A stretch of DNA of 63,950 nucleotides, from contig NZ_FQZV01000022.1 of NCBI RefSeq assembly GCF_900142145.1, forward strand, positions 1 to 63,950. Direction: 5' to 3'. Of this stretch, positions 1-8,913 are shown piece after piece; within the stretch, counting starts at the first letter, position 1; the number at the start of each line of letters is the position of its first letter. Under the pieces are notes generated by a model that was not told where the DNA came from, searched no databases, and saw only the letters and a list, made by a program, of their open reading frames with translations. Origin of the DNA: Geosporobacter subterraneus DSM 17957 (lineage in GTDB: Bacteria > Bacillota > Clostridia > Peptostreptococcales > Thermotaleaceae). A program made the position numbers and the translations under genes.

Positions 1-6
1 TAAATA
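1..6. repeat. Left target-site duplication of the IS (TAAATA)
   Basis: The hexamer TAAATA directly abuts the left inverted repeat and recurs directly after the right one at 1470-1475. The window starts here, so a longer duplication cannot be excluded. Confidence 0.7.
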
Positions 7-80
7 CCTAGATTTTGTACAAACAAGACCATAGCATTTTCCTAAGTTTACCATGGCAACATTACCAAAAAACAACTAAA

Positions 81-149
81 GGTGAGAATACCCCGCCCAT
101 AGAAGTATTTTTTATCCAAAAAAAACTCTAAGAAAGGCGGTATCTCACC
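81..149 (+). promoter_or_regulatory. Hairpin that can sequester the transposase ribosome binding site
   Basis: Bases 81-97 (GGTGAGA, then TACC and GCC with small bulges) can pair with 136-149 (GGCGGTATCTCACC), which lies immediately before the ATG at 151 and contains the ribosome binding site. In long read-through mRNA from outside the element the site would be buried; a transcript starting after base 97 would leave it free. IS10 and IS50 are known to use this logic to limit transposase made from neighbouring promoters. The pairing is visible in the sequence; the function is inferred. Confidence 0.6.
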
Positions 150-150
150 T

Positions 151-1449
151 ATGAAAAGTATATCATTCAAACTAGATGAGAATAAAGTGGTAAATACTTC
201 TGCGTGGCTTGTTTCCTTAATTCAATTTGCTAATAAACTTAACTTCTTTGATGCTTTTAAATATTTCAACCTAAAAATGAAAAGCGTCAACTATACAAAT
301 CTGAACAGATTACAAACACTAGTAGCTTCCATTGTAATGGGGTGCAACTACACTAGTGATATCAATGAAAAATTAGTTCCTGATACAACGGCTGCTAAAC
401 TCCTAGGAATGAATAAGTTTCCTGATCAATCTCAAATTAATCGTTTCTTGAGTAGGTTTGATGAGACTAATATAGATCAACTAGAATTCATTCATCACAA
501 CTTCTTTATGGAAAATGCCCTAGCTCTATCAAGTAAAGATCCTGTCATTGTAGACTTTGACATGAGTGGCCTTGTAGCTTCTGGCAGAACCTATGAATTA
601 GCTGAAAAAGGCTACTTTCCTAGAAAAAGAGGCGAAAAGGGCTATCAACTATCTACTGCTTTTGTAGGGGATACAGGTGAAACCGTATCTATGTTCCTTG
701 ACCCAGGTAATACCTCCTGCACCAGTAGATTTGAAGATTTATTAAAATCAACTACCCTTAAATTCAGGGAACATGTATCTAAAGATAACTTGATTATTCG
801 AGCTGATTCAGGCTATGGCTCCTTTGAAAATATCCAATTACTTAAAGCTACAGGAGCCAAATTTGTAGTAAAGGGCTTTTCAACTCAGCAATCTAAAAAC
901 CTTGCAAAATCAGTGCAAAAACACCAGTGGCAAAAAATTAATATCCAAGTACACGTTGCAGAAATCCCTAGCTCTACAGGTTTAAGAATTATTGTTTGTG
1001 AATTCGTTGGTAAGGATGGAAAAATTAAATACTCTCATTTACTCACCAACATAGGCTCTGAAGAAATGGATGCTATTGAACTATTTCACTTTTACAATGA
1101 ACGACAAACCATAGAAGCCTTCTTTAGAACCTGTAAAGAAGTATACGGCATTAAGAATTTAAGAACATCTAAATTTTATGGAATCTACGGATTTTTGTGG
1201 TTAGTATTCATCAGTCATAACTTGATTACTTTGATGAAAAATACAGCCTTTAGCACTTCTAAGCTTAAGGATATGGGTATTAATTCACTGATAAAAAAAC
1301 TAGGGACAATTTCTGCTAAGGTAATAGAATTAAAAAATCATGTTGAGATTATTATACCTAGCCTATCAGAACTGGCAAAATTATTTGTTGAAGCATTACA
1401 GCCTAAGTATGTTCAATTAAGTTTCCATGATTTTCTAAATACAGCTTAG
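151..1449 (+). CDS. DDE transposase of the IS1380-like element
   Basis: A 432-residue protein expected to catalyse cut-and-paste transposition by acting on the element's inverted repeats. Likely catalytic acidic residues are Asp135 or Asp137 in VDFDMSG, Asp219 in RADSGYG and Glu322. The last sits in a perfect Y-x2-R-x3-E-x6-K signature (Tyr315, Arg318, Glu322, Lys329), the hallmark of the IS4 superfamily. The frame is uninterrupted and full length. The ATG follows AAAGGCGG by about 10 bases, and that site lies inside a potential hairpin. Its stop codon abuts the right inverted repeat. Confidence 0.9.
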   Translation: MKSISFKLDENKVVNTSAWLVSLIQFANKLNFFDAFKYFNLKMKSVNYTNLNRLQTLVASIVMGCNYTSDINEKLVPDTTAAKLLGMNKFPDQSQINRFLSRFDETNIDQLEFIHHNFFMENALALSSKDPVIVDFDMSGLVASGRTYELAEKGYFPRKRGEKGYQLSTAFVGDTGETVSMFLDPGNTSCTSRFEDLLKSTTLKFREHVSKDNLIIRADSGYGSFENIQLLKATGAKFVVKGFSTQQSKNLAKSVQKHQWQKINIQVHVAEIPSSTGLRIIVCEFVGKDGKIKYSHLLTNIGSEEMDAIELFHFYNERQTIEAFFRTCKEVYGIKNLRTSKFYGIYGFLWLVFISHNLITLMKNTAFSTSKLKDMGINSLIKKLGTISAKVIELKNHVEIIIPSLSELAKLFVEALQPKYVQLSFHDFLNTA

Positions 1450-1569
1450 TTATTTGTACAAAACTTAGGTAAATAGATTATATGATGAAAGTGCAATAAA
1501 ATATTACTCATAAGTAAATTTATAAAGTTTGTTTATTAAAAGAGCTTAAGATATATAAGGGGGGATTGA

Positions 1570-2073
1570 ATGAGAATACAGGAGCTGTTTCAGAAGGGTG
1601 TTTCATTTGTTGAGTTTGTGAATCAAGATAAAGATACCTATCAAGAAAAAACGCTGGAAATATATCATCAAATTATTTTGGAAGAATCTTTACAAGAAGC
1701 GATTCAGCGAATCAGCAGACCCATCAATGTGTTAGTTTTTGCAGAAATCTGGTGCCCTGATTGCATGATTAATGTGCCGGCTCTACAGAAAATTGCAGAT
1801 TATAACAGTCATTTCAACATCCGTATTGTGTCCAGAGAGGGTAACGAGGCTTATATGGAAAGGTATCGGATCAACGGAAAACCTAAAATACCTACCTTTG
1901 TTTTTATGGAAAAGGATTTTACGGAAATTGGGGCTTTTATAGAACAACCTCAAATGATTAAAGGAATTGAAGCTAAAGGGAATCAGGTAGAGATTATTGT
2001 AGCCAAGCGTAAGTACAGAAAAGGAGAATATATTTCTGAGACCATACGAGAAATACTAGATATTTTGGGATAA
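1570..2073 (+). CDS. Thioredoxin-like protein
   Basis: A 167-residue cytoplasmic protein with a thioredoxin fold. The redox motif WCPDC places cysteines at 62 and 65, after a hydrophobic strand (INVLVFAEI), and the KIPTF segment near residue 116 carries the cis-proline expected opposite the active site. The first 45 residues are a helical extension not found in minimal thioredoxins. CPDC rather than CGPC suggests a specialised thiol-disulfide or thiol-based peroxide function rather than the housekeeping thioredoxin. A GGGGGGA ribosome site precedes the ATG. It stands alone between the IS and a terminator, so its partner is unknown. Confidence 0.8.
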   Translation: MRIQELFQKGVSFVEFVNQDKDTYQEKTLEIYHQIILEESLQEAIQRISRPINVLVFAEIWCPDCMINVPALQKIADYNSHFNIRIVSREGNEAYMERYRINGKPKIPTFVFMEKDFTEIGAFIEQPQMIKGIEAKGNQVEIIVAKRKYRKGEYISETIREILDILG

Positions 2074-2084
2074 ATATAGAATAG

Positions 2085-2116
2085 TGGACGGCATTTTGCT
2101 GTCCTTTGTTTTTTAT
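2085..2116 (+). terminator. Rho-independent terminator after the thioredoxin-like gene
   Basis: GGACGGC pairs with GCTGTCC around a short loop (2086-2104), followed by a T-rich run (2105-2116), 12 bases after the stop codon. Confidence 0.8.
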
Positions 2117-2194
2117 TCTATTAAAAAAACAAAGGGAGAAAATGAAAATCCTATTAAATCCTTCTTCTATTCGCCAAAATCCGATAAATAGGTT

Positions 2195-2223
2195 TTGACA
2201 ACCAAAATGGCAAGTGATACAAT
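2195..2223 (+). promoter_or_regulatory. Sigma-A-type promoter of nrdJ
   Basis: A perfect -35 TTGACA (2195-2200), 17-base spacer and -10 TACAAT (2218-2223) lie about 55 bases before the nrdJ start codon. Confidence 0.85.
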
Positions 2224-2262
2224 ATTTGGTACACGAATAAAGTGCAACATACTAAATATTGT
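2217..2262 (+). promoter_or_regulatory. Two candidate NrdR boxes over the nrdJ promoter
   Basis: Bases 2217-2232 and 2247-2262 match the 16-bp NrdR palindrome (ACACWATATATWGTGT, from memory) at 11 and 12 positions. They lie 30 bp apart, close to three helical turns. The first covers the -10 element and the second lies between the start site and the ribosome binding site. NrdR boxes normally occur in pairs upstream of ribonucleotide reductase genes. The individual matches are imperfect, so this is a proposal. Confidence 0.45.
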
Positions 2263-2278
2263 TATTGGAGGTGTATTC

Positions 2279-4630
2279 ATGCAACTCTCAGAAAATGCAT
2301 TGAAGGTACTCGAGAAGAGATATTTGGCAAAGGACGAAACAGGAAAAACCATAGAAACAGTAGATCAGATGTTTTGGAGAGTAGCCATCCATATTTCCAA
2401 GGCGGATCATATATATAAGCCCGATGCAGATATTCAAGGGTTAGCGGAGCAATTCTATCAGATGATGACCAACTTAGAGTTTTTACCAAACTCACCTACA
2501 CTGATGAATGCAGGAAGGGAGCTAGGGCAGCTTTCTGCCTGTTTTGTACTGCCGGTAGAGGACACGATGGAGGGCATTTTTGACGCAATAAAAAATGCAG
2601 CAATTATTCATAAATCCGGGGGCGGTACAGGTTTTAGCTTTTCCAGACTCCGTGCAAAGGGAGCTACAGTAGCCTCAACAGGTGGCGTTGCTTCCGGCCC
2701 TATAAGTTTTATGAGGGTCTTTAATGCAGCTACAGAGGCTGTTAAGCAGGGTGGAACCCGAAGAGGCGCCAATATGGGTATTTTAAGGGTAGACCATCCG
2801 GATATATTAGATTTTATTAAATGCAAGGAAAATAATGAGGAAGTTACAAACTTTAATATCAGTGTTGCCATAACCGAAGCTTTTATGGATGCAGTAGAAA
2901 CCGATGAAACCTATCCTCTCATTGATCCCAAGACCGGAGTCCCTATAGGCGTGCTAAAAGCCCGTGAAGTATTTGAGCAGATTGTACATATGGCCTGGAC
3001 TAATGGAGAACCGGGAATTATTTTTATTGATCGATTAAATCGGGATAACCCTACGCCGCAGCTGGGGAGCATAGAAAGTACAAACCCTTGTGGTGAACAG
3101 CCGCTGCTTCCTTATGAGTCTTGCAATCTAGGCTCCATTAATCTAATGCGAATGCTCAAACAAGAAGGCAGTAAAAGAGTTATAGATTATCCTAAGCTTG
3201 AGGAGACAGTCCATCTGGCGGTTCACTTTTTGGATAATGTTATTGATATTAATTGTTATCCCCTTAAAGAGATAGAGGAGATGACTAAAAGCACAAGAAA
3301 AATTGGTTTGGGTGTTATGGGCTTTGCGGATATGTTAATTGCTTTAGGAATACCCTACAATTCTGAAGAGGGTGTGAAGATGGGTGAAGAGTTGATGGCA
3401 TTCATCAATACAAAGTCTAAGGAAGCATCTATGAGGCTTGCTGAAGAAAGAGGGGTATTTCCAAGTTATCCAGGAAGCATCTATGAAAAACAAGGTGTTC
3501 GGCTTAGAAATGCTACTACGACCACCATCGCCCCTACAGGAACAATCAGTATCATAGCAGGAACCTCCAGTGGAATAGAGCCGCTCTTTGCTCTATCCTA
3601 TTTTAGAAATGTTATGGATAACGATAAGCTGGTAGAAACTCATCCAATCTTCGAGGATATAGCCAGAACAGAAGGCTTTTACAACAAGGAGATTGTGGAA
3701 AAAGTGGCGTCCCAAGGATCAGCAGCGGAAATCATGGAGATTCCTGAAAAATACCGAAATATATTTGTTACAGCCCATGATGTATCTCCCTATTGGCATA
3801 TTCGCATGCAGGCTGCATTTCAAAATCATGTAGACAACGCGGTTTCTAAGACGATTAACTTCCCACACCATGCCAGTAAAGAAGATGTCCATCAGGCTTA
3901 TCGTTTAGCTCACCAATGGGGATGTAAGGGGATTACCATTTACCGTGACGGAAGCAGGGAAGGTCAGGTGCTAAATATAGGAACTATTAAGAAAGAAGAA
4001 GCCGCAGCAGCTCCTGTAAATAAATTGGATATTGTGCCGAGGCCGAGACCGGATATTACTACAGGATTAACAGAAAAGGTACGAATTGGGTGCGGAAATT
4101 TATATATTACTGCAAATTATGATGATGAAGGAATTTGTGAGGTATTTACAAATCTTGGAAGAGCAGGAGGCTGCCCAAGCCAGAGTGAAGCTACCAGCCG
4201 ATTGATTTCTATTGCCCTGCGTTCGGGTATCCGCGCTGAATCTATCATCGAACAACTTAAAGGTATTCGATGCCATTCAACCTTAAGACAGAAAGGCAAG
4301 GATCAAAAGAACATTAAAGTACTATCTTGTCCAGATGCAATTGGAAGAACACTGGAGAAAGTATTGAATATGTGTGTCAAATCTGACGAACCCAACGTAT
4401 TGGATATTGCGCTGGCTATGGAGGAAGAAAAGAGTGACGGCTGCAGCAGCAACTGCTCCTTATGCAGCATGTCTGAGTTTTGTCATAACGAATACCGGGA
4501 AGAACTTACCTTAGGTTTGGATAGTACGGATAAAAAGGGAGATACCCATTGTCCAGATTGCGGAATGAAGGTTGAGCATGAAGGCGGCTGCATGATCTGC
4601 AGAAGCTGTGGTTTTTCTAAGTGCGGGTAA
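2279..4630 (+). CDS. nrdJ: Adenosylcobalamin-dependent (class II) ribonucleotide reductase
   Basis: Reduces ribonucleotides to deoxyribonucleotides using adenosylcobalamin, which works with or without oxygen. The 783-residue product has the ATP-cone-like N-terminus of the class, the loop NPCGEQPLLPYESCNLGSIN with the active-site cysteine, glutamate and asparagine, and the TTIAPTGTISIIAGTSSGIEP segment. Next come a TSCPD domain (from about residue 600) and a cysteine-rich tail ending CPDC...CMICRSCG that probably re-reduces the active site. Translation was started at 2279, after GGAGGTG, rather than at an upstream in-frame ATG at 2195 that lies inside the promoter. No cobalamin riboswitch was seen upstream. 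Confidence 0.95.
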   Translation: MQLSENALKVLEKRYLAKDETGKTIETVDQMFWRVAIHISKADHIYKPDADIQGLAEQFYQMMTNLEFLPNSPTLMNAGRELGQLSACFVLPVEDTMEGIFDAIKNAAIIHKSGGGTGFSFSRLRAKGATVASTGGVASGPISFMRVFNAATEAVKQGGTRRGANMGILRVDHPDILDFIKCKENNEEVTNFNISVAITEAFMDAVETDETYPLIDPKTGVPIGVLKAREVFEQIVHMAWTNGEPGIIFIDRLNRDNPTPQLGSIESTNPCGEQPLLPYESCNLGSINLMRMLKQEGSKRVIDYPKLEETVHLAVHFLDNVIDINCYPLKEIEEMTKSTRKIGLGVMGFADMLIALGIPYNSEEGVKMGEELMAFINTKSKEASMRLAEERGVFPSYPGSIYEKQGVRLRNATTTTIAPTGTISIIAGTSSGIEPLFALSYFRNVMDNDKLVETHPIFEDIARTEGFYNKEIVEKVASQGSAAEIMEIPEKYRNIFVTAHDVSPYWHIRMQAAFQNHVDNAVSKTINFPHHASKEDVHQAYRLAHQWGCKGITIYRDGSREGQVLNIGTIKKEEAAAAPVNKLDIVPRPRPDITTGLTEKVRIGCGNLYITANYDDEGICEVFTNLGRAGGCPSQSEATSRLISIALRSGIRAESIIEQLKGIRCHSTLRQKGKDQKNIKVLSCPDAIGRTLEKVLNMCVKSDEPNVLDIALAMEEEKSDGCSSNCSLCSMSEFCHNEYREELTLGLDSTDKKGDTHCPDCGMKVEHEGGCMICRSCGFSKCG

Positions 4631-4750
4631 ACTACCTTTGCCATATATTTATCTTTGTTCACAGATATCTAAATAAGCCTGTTGCATATAATTTTAAATT
4701 AATATACAGTATATTTATAACTAGTTATTTTATGATTGGGAGGACGAAGG

Positions 4751-5707
4751 ATGAAAATTAAGCTATTGGAGCCACTAGGAGTAGATGAAAAGATTATTGA
4801 TGAGCTTTCATCGGGATTAATAGCACGAGGACATGAATTCGTATATTATAATGAAAAAACGACAGATATTGATGAATTAAAAAAAAGGGTTGAAGATGCG
4901 GATGTATTAATGATTGCGAACAATCCACTACCCAATGAGGTAATTAAGTCTGCAGAGCATCTAAAGATGCTGTCTGTTGCATTTATAGGTATTGATCATG
5001 TAGGACAAGAGGAATGTAAAAAGAAAAACATCATCATCTCTAATGCCGCCGGATATTGTGATGCAACTGTAGCAGAGCTTGTGATAGGATTGACCATCAA
5101 TGTATTAAGGAATATGAATGCGGGAGATGCTGCCACCAGAAATGGAAGAACAATTGCGGGACTCATAGGGAATGAAGTGAGCGGAAAGACCGTTGGGATT
5201 GTTGGAACAGGAAGAATAGGCAGAAAAACCGCTGAACTTTTTAAAGCTTTCAATTGTAAGCTGCTGGGGTATGATGCCTTAGCGTCAGAAGATGCTAAGA
5301 ATATTGGGATAGAGTATGTATCCATTGAAGAATTGTTAAAAGAAAGTGATATTGTTTCCCTGCATTTACCGTTAACAGGGGAGACCAGGGGATTTTTAAA
5401 TGCTGATAAAATCTCATTGATGAAGAAGACTGCAATACTAATTAATGCAGCGAGAGGCCCTATTGTAGATAATTCAGCATTAGCAGCTGCACTAAATGAG
5501 AATAAAATAGCAGGAGCGGGACTGGATGTATTTGATATGGAACCGCCGATTCCAGAGGATTATCCATTACTCCATGCAAAGAATACAGTTTTAACGCCTC
5601 ATGTAGCATATGCCTCTGAGGAATCAATATATAGAAGAGCAAAAATAACCTTTGACAATGTGTATGGCTGGTTAGAAGGCAAGCCAACGAATGTTATGAA
5701 ATATTAG
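4751..5707 (+). CDS. D-2-hydroxyacid dehydrogenase, phosphoglycerate dehydrogenase-like
   Basis: A 318-residue NAD-dependent oxidoreductase of the D-isomer-specific 2-hydroxyacid dehydrogenase family. The nucleotide-binding motif GIVGTGRIG lies near residue 150. The catalytic Arg (INAARGPIVD), Glu (DVFDMEPP) and His (LTPHVAYAS) appear in the expected order. It lacks the C-terminal ACT domain of full-length SerA, so a role in serine synthesis is unproven; other 2-oxoacids are equally possible. The ATG at 4751 is preceded by GGGAGG at the right spacing, and this was preferred over an ATG 15 bases upstream. It appears monocistronic. Confidence 0.88.
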   Translation: MKIKLLEPLGVDEKIIDELSSGLIARGHEFVYYNEKTTDIDELKKRVEDADVLMIANNPLPNEVIKSAEHLKMLSVAFIGIDHVGQEECKKKNIIISNAAGYCDATVAELVIGLTINVLRNMNAGDAATRNGRTIAGLIGNEVSGKTVGIVGTGRIGRKTAELFKAFNCKLLGYDALASEDAKNIGIEYVSIEELLKESDIVSLHLPLTGETRGFLNADKISLMKKTAILINAARGPIVDNSALAAALNENKIAGAGLDVFDMEPPIPEDYPLLHAKNTVLTPHVAYASEESIYRRAKITFDNVYGWLEGKPTNVMKY

Positions 5708-5806
5708 CAGGAGATTCAAACACGTTGCTGTTTCGAGAGCAAGTCATAGGGATTCTAGTGAATAGAAAATAATACTGTAAAAGTAAATGATATTTTAGGT
5801 ATAATT

Positions 5807-5836
5807 AAGACAGGTATGGAAATGCCTGTCTTTTTT
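5807..5836 (+). terminator. Rho-independent terminator
   Basis: AAGACAGG pairs with CCTGTCTT around a nine-base loop and runs into TTTTTT. It lies about 100 bases after the hydroxyacid dehydrogenase stop. Confidence 0.75.
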
Positions 5837-5968
5837 ACTAAAAAAAGCCCAGAAGGATATGGAAGTGATTAGCGTTATAGAAATAAACATATCATAAAAA
5901 ACAGAATTCATATGAATATTTTAAAATTGTCTACATAAAAAATTTACTAAGCAAAGGATGGTGCAAAT

Positions 5969-6844
5969 ATGAAGGTAAAGTTAATTTATAATCCTGTTTC
6001 CGGTCACGGAACCTTTAAAAATCATTTGGATTATATTATAGATCGCTTTCAGCAGGCCGGGATGCAGATTGAACCCTTCAGAACCGGAAGGAAAGAAGAG
6101 TTAGATAAAATGATTGCTTCCATGAATGCAGAAGCGTATAAAAAAGTACTCATTGCTGGCGGCGACGGCACGATTAATCAGGTTGTAAACAGCCTTTTGA
6201 AACATGATATTGACTTACCTCTAGGAATTTTCCCGGTTGGAACTGCCAACGATTATGCTGCCTATTTCAATCTTCCCCATGAAATCGAAGATATTGTGGA
6301 TATTCTTTTGGGAGATCATTATACATTATCTGACATCGGGCTTGTGAACGAAAAGTACTTTGTCAATGTGGCAAGTCTGGGAGTATTGATCGATATTAGC
6401 CAAAGAACAAATACTGAACTTAAGAATAGTTTGGGGATTTTAGCCTATTATTTACATGGTATAGGAGAACTGCCAAAGCTCAAACCTGTTCAGATACAGG
6501 TAAACAGTAAAAATCTAGCATATGATGGTGAGATCCTCTTTATGTTGATCATGAATGGTAAATCTGCTGGAGGCTTTAATAGGATAGCACCCTGTGCATC
6601 GGTTGATGATGGATTATTAGATGTTTTTATTTTCAAGAAATGTCCCATCTATGAATTAGCGCCCATGTTGCTGTCAGTGATTAACGGAGAGCATATTAAC
6701 AATCCAAACGTTATTCATTTTAGGACCCAGGAACTGACTGTAGATACAATAAATGAAGTAGGAACTGACCTAGATGGGGAAGAGGGGCCGTCCTTTCCTT
6801 TAAAAGTTACTGTGATCCCTAAAAAACTAAAGATCATTACATAG
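5969..6844 (+). CDS. Diacylglycerol kinase-family lipid kinase (YegS/BmrU type)
   Basis: A 291-residue member of the DAGK catalytic family that phosphorylates a membrane lipid such as diacylglycerol or an undecaprenol-like substrate from the cytoplasmic face. The ATP-binding signature GGDGTINQVV lies near residue 65 and a second family motif, FPVGTANDYA, near residue 90. The C-terminal half has the typical beta-sandwich motifs, including DGLLDVFI and TDLDGEEGP. Length fits the family. A weak ribosome site (AAAGGATGG) precedes the ATG. Substrate cannot be decided from the sequence. Confidence 0.88.
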   Translation: MKVKLIYNPVSGHGTFKNHLDYIIDRFQQAGMQIEPFRTGRKEELDKMIASMNAEAYKKVLIAGGDGTINQVVNSLLKHDIDLPLGIFPVGTANDYAAYFNLPHEIEDIVDILLGDHYTLSDIGLVNEKYFVNVASLGVLIDISQRTNTELKNSLGILAYYLHGIGELPKLKPVQIQVNSKNLAYDGEILFMLIMNGKSAGGFNRIAPCASVDDGLLDVFIFKKCPIYELAPMLLSVINGEHINNPNVIHFRTQELTVDTINEVGTDLDGEEGPSFPLKVTVIPKKLKIIT

Positions 6845-6917
6845 ACCATATTTAAAAAATGAAGTTTTACTGATGACATGAAAGAGAAATAGTCAAATTT
6901 CAGTGCCAGGGGGAGTG

Positions 6918-7991
6918 ATGATGTTGTTTGCCAAAAAAATAACCTTTATATACCTATGTATATGCTTATTTTGTCTAATCATCATTTTCAAAGAAATAGC
7001 GGGCGGATATACACAACCGATAAAGGATGAAAAGGGAGATATCATACAGGAGAGCATAACTTCATTAGAAAAGGTCATGCTAGGGGATATGGAGCAGTGG
7101 ATTCTCATCCGTGGGAAAGATATAAAGAATCCTATATTGTTGTGGCTTCATGGAGGCCCTGGTGCTGCCCAGATGCCCATATCATATTATTTTAACAGCA
7201 GCTTGGAGGAGACCTTCACTGTGGTTCACTGGGATCAGCGAGGTGCTGGAAAGTCAAACCCTGGTGACTTTGATGAGGAGACTATGAGGATAGAGCAATT
7301 TATCTGTGACGCCCATCAATTGACGAAATACTTGCAGACTAGATTCGGAAAGGAAAAAATTTACTTATTAGGGCACTCCTGGGGGGCAAAGCTTGGTATT
7401 CTGCTGGCAGAGGAATACCCTGAGGATTATTATGCCTATATCGCGGTGAGTCAGCCAGTGGATACGAAGATGAGCAATGAGGTTGCCTATGGATGGCTTA
7501 AGGAGCAGGCGGAAGATAAGAAAAACAAAAAGGATATAGTGCTTCTTAATGAACTGGAGCTTTCCCAACTGGAGGATCATAAAAACTATGTTGTCTTCGC
7601 AGGTTTAGTAGACCGATATGGCGGGGGCATGGATATTGGGATGGGCAAGCTGGCTACAATTGCCCTCCGTGCGCCAGAGTATCGCCTATCGGACTATATT
7701 CGCTGGATTAGAGGCGCATCAAGAGGCAGCGGGCCTATGTGGGAGCAGTATATTGATACGAATCCCATAGAGAGGGTAACTGCATTATCACTACCAATTT
7801 ACTTTTTCTCTGGAAGAAAAGATTATAATACACCTTTTGAACTGGTTGGCCAGTACTATATAAAACTAAATGCACCTGTAGGAAAGCAGCTGGTTGTGTT
7901 TGAAGAATCTGCCCATGCTCCCTTTATGGCCGAGCCTGAGAAATTCTATCAGGAAATGTTGAGAGTAAAGGAAGAAACCTATCCCTATTAG
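6918..7991 (+). CDS. Membrane-anchored alpha/beta hydrolase (proline iminopeptidase-like)
   Basis: About 357 residues. A hydrophobic N-terminal segment (residues about 6-24) is probably a signal anchor that places the enzyme outside the cell. The alpha/beta-hydrolase domain follows: the oxyanion loop LHGGPGA, WDQRGAGKS, the nucleophile elbow GHSWGAK (Ser), an acid in GRKDYNTPFE and the catalytic His in ESAHAPF. HGGPG and DQRGAGKS are typical of S33 prolyl aminopeptidases and related epoxide or ester hydrolases, so the substrate is open. The ATG pair at 6918/6921 follows AGGGGGA; an earlier in-frame GTG at 6903 overlaps that ribosome site and was rejected. Confidence 0.82.
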   Translation: MMLFAKKITFIYLCICLFCLIIIFKEIAGGYTQPIKDEKGDIIQESITSLEKVMLGDMEQWILIRGKDIKNPILLWLHGGPGAAQMPISYYFNSSLEETFTVVHWDQRGAGKSNPGDFDEETMRIEQFICDAHQLTKYLQTRFGKEKIYLLGHSWGAKLGILLAEEYPEDYYAYIAVSQPVDTKMSNEVAYGWLKEQAEDKKNKKDIVLLNELELSQLEDHKNYVVFAGLVDRYGGGMDIGMGKLATIALRAPEYRLSDYIRWIRGASRGSGPMWEQYIDTNPIERVTALSLPIYFFSGRKDYNTPFELVGQYYIKLNAPVGKQLVVFEESAHAPFMAEPEKFYQEMLRVKEETYPY

Positions 7992-8204
7992 GATATAAAC
8001 TTACAGAATACTGCCTTCGTGAAATATAGAGACTTCTGGTATAAGCCAGGAGTTTTTATTTGCGTTAAGATATACCTGCATGTATATATGCGAATATAAA
8101 ATATTTGGAGAAAAACCCATTTATCGGAAACTTATGGTATAATATTTTCGTAAAATCTACTGTGAGGTAATTATATAGATAATTGCTCTATCAAGAAATA
8201 TAAT

Positions 8205-8266
8205 CGTAGGGAACGGCCTCTGTGCCGTTCCGAAAAACGGGTAGACACAAGGCCTGCCCCTACATG
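8205..8266. repeat. Intergenic hairpin repeat
   Basis: GGAACGGC pairs with GCCGTTCC around CTCTGT (8210-8231), followed by a GGCCTGCCCCTAC tail. The motif with a GTAGGGA start and TGTGCCGTTC end recurs, with changes, near 60240-60268 and 22030-22055. This 370-base gap (7992-8362) otherwise shows no gene. Confidence 0.6.
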
Positions 8267-8362
8267 AGTATATTTATTTTTAACGGCGTAAATCTATATG
8301 GACTGACCTTTTGTAGTTTATTTTTTTAAACAAGTACTTGTCCATAAAAGGGGGAATTCATT

Positions 8363-8815
8363 ATGATGCATTTGGTTTATTGTGATGACAAAGAAAAAGT
8401 TCTAGAGAAAATTCTTGCCGGAGAAAAAACGATGGTTGTCAGAGGCGCAGCTGGGAGAAAAATTCCACATAGCAGGGTATTTGAGGGTGAAACGATATAT
8501 TTTATGAAAAAAGGAACGGGAAAAATTTCTGCAACAGCCACCGTTGAAAGTGTTCAAAATTATGTTAAATTGACAGAAGATGAAATCGTAAAAATACTTG
8601 AGGATAATCAAAGTAAGCTCAATCTATCTAACAAGCAAAAAGAAAGATGGCATAAAAAATGCTTGTGCTTGGTTGAATTTAAAGATGTTAAGAAAATTAA
8701 TGCGCTAGACTTTGACCATCAGAGCAATATGGACGACTGGCTAATTATAGAAAAAATTGAAGATGTAGTAGTAGGTACAAGCATTCCATACAATTATGAC
8801 AATTCAAAGTTTTAA
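8363..8815 (+). CDS. ASCH/PUA-like domain protein of unknown function
   Basis: A 150-residue soluble protein. The N-terminal half (ILAGEKTMVVRGAAGRK, EGETIYFMKKGTGKISATATV) has the pattern of a PUA-like ASCH fold: a conserved Gly-Glu-Lys-Thr start, a basic loop, then beta strands. Such domains bind RNA or modified nucleosides. The second half has a short KxK-rich helix and FDHQSNMDDWLII. No catalytic motif is evident. An AGGGGGAA ribosome site lies 7 bases before the ATG. It is flanked on both sides by hairpin repeats and stands alone, which gives no functional context. Confidence 0.6.
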   Translation: MMHLVYCDDKEKVLEKILAGEKTMVVRGAAGRKIPHSRVFEGETIYFMKKGTGKISATATVESVQNYVKLTEDEIVKILEDNQSKLNLSNKQKERWHKKCLCLVEFKDVKKINALDFDHQSNMDDWLIIEKIEDVVVGTSIPYNYDNSKF

Positions 8816-8913
8816 TAAAGCTGATGATCAAAGATTCAACAGATCAGAACACATTATGTACAAGCTATGGCACAACAGTAGATAAATGCGTCATAGTACG
8901 GTTCTATATGGTT

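Larger units (their letters stand above)
7..1469 (+). mobile_element. Complete insertion sequence, IS1380-like (IS4 superfamily)
   Basis: The element has imperfect 20-bp terminal inverted repeats at 7-26 and 1450-1469, with 17 of 20 positions matching; both begin CCTA when read inward. Flanking bases 1-6 and 1470-1475 are the identical hexamer TAAATA, consistent with a target-site duplication. One transposase gene fills the interior. Ends beginning CC and a single DDE transposase with a YREK signature suit the IS1380/IS4 superfamily. The exact family is uncertain because a 6-bp duplication is slightly longer than the 4-5 bp usual for IS1380. The intact reading frame and matching duplication suggest a recent, potentially active insertion. 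Confidence 0.88.

Noticed and set aside
2117-2278. Cobalamin riboswitch upstream of nrdJ
   Set aside because: The leader after the promoter is only about 50 bases, far too short, and no B12-box-like sequence was seen.
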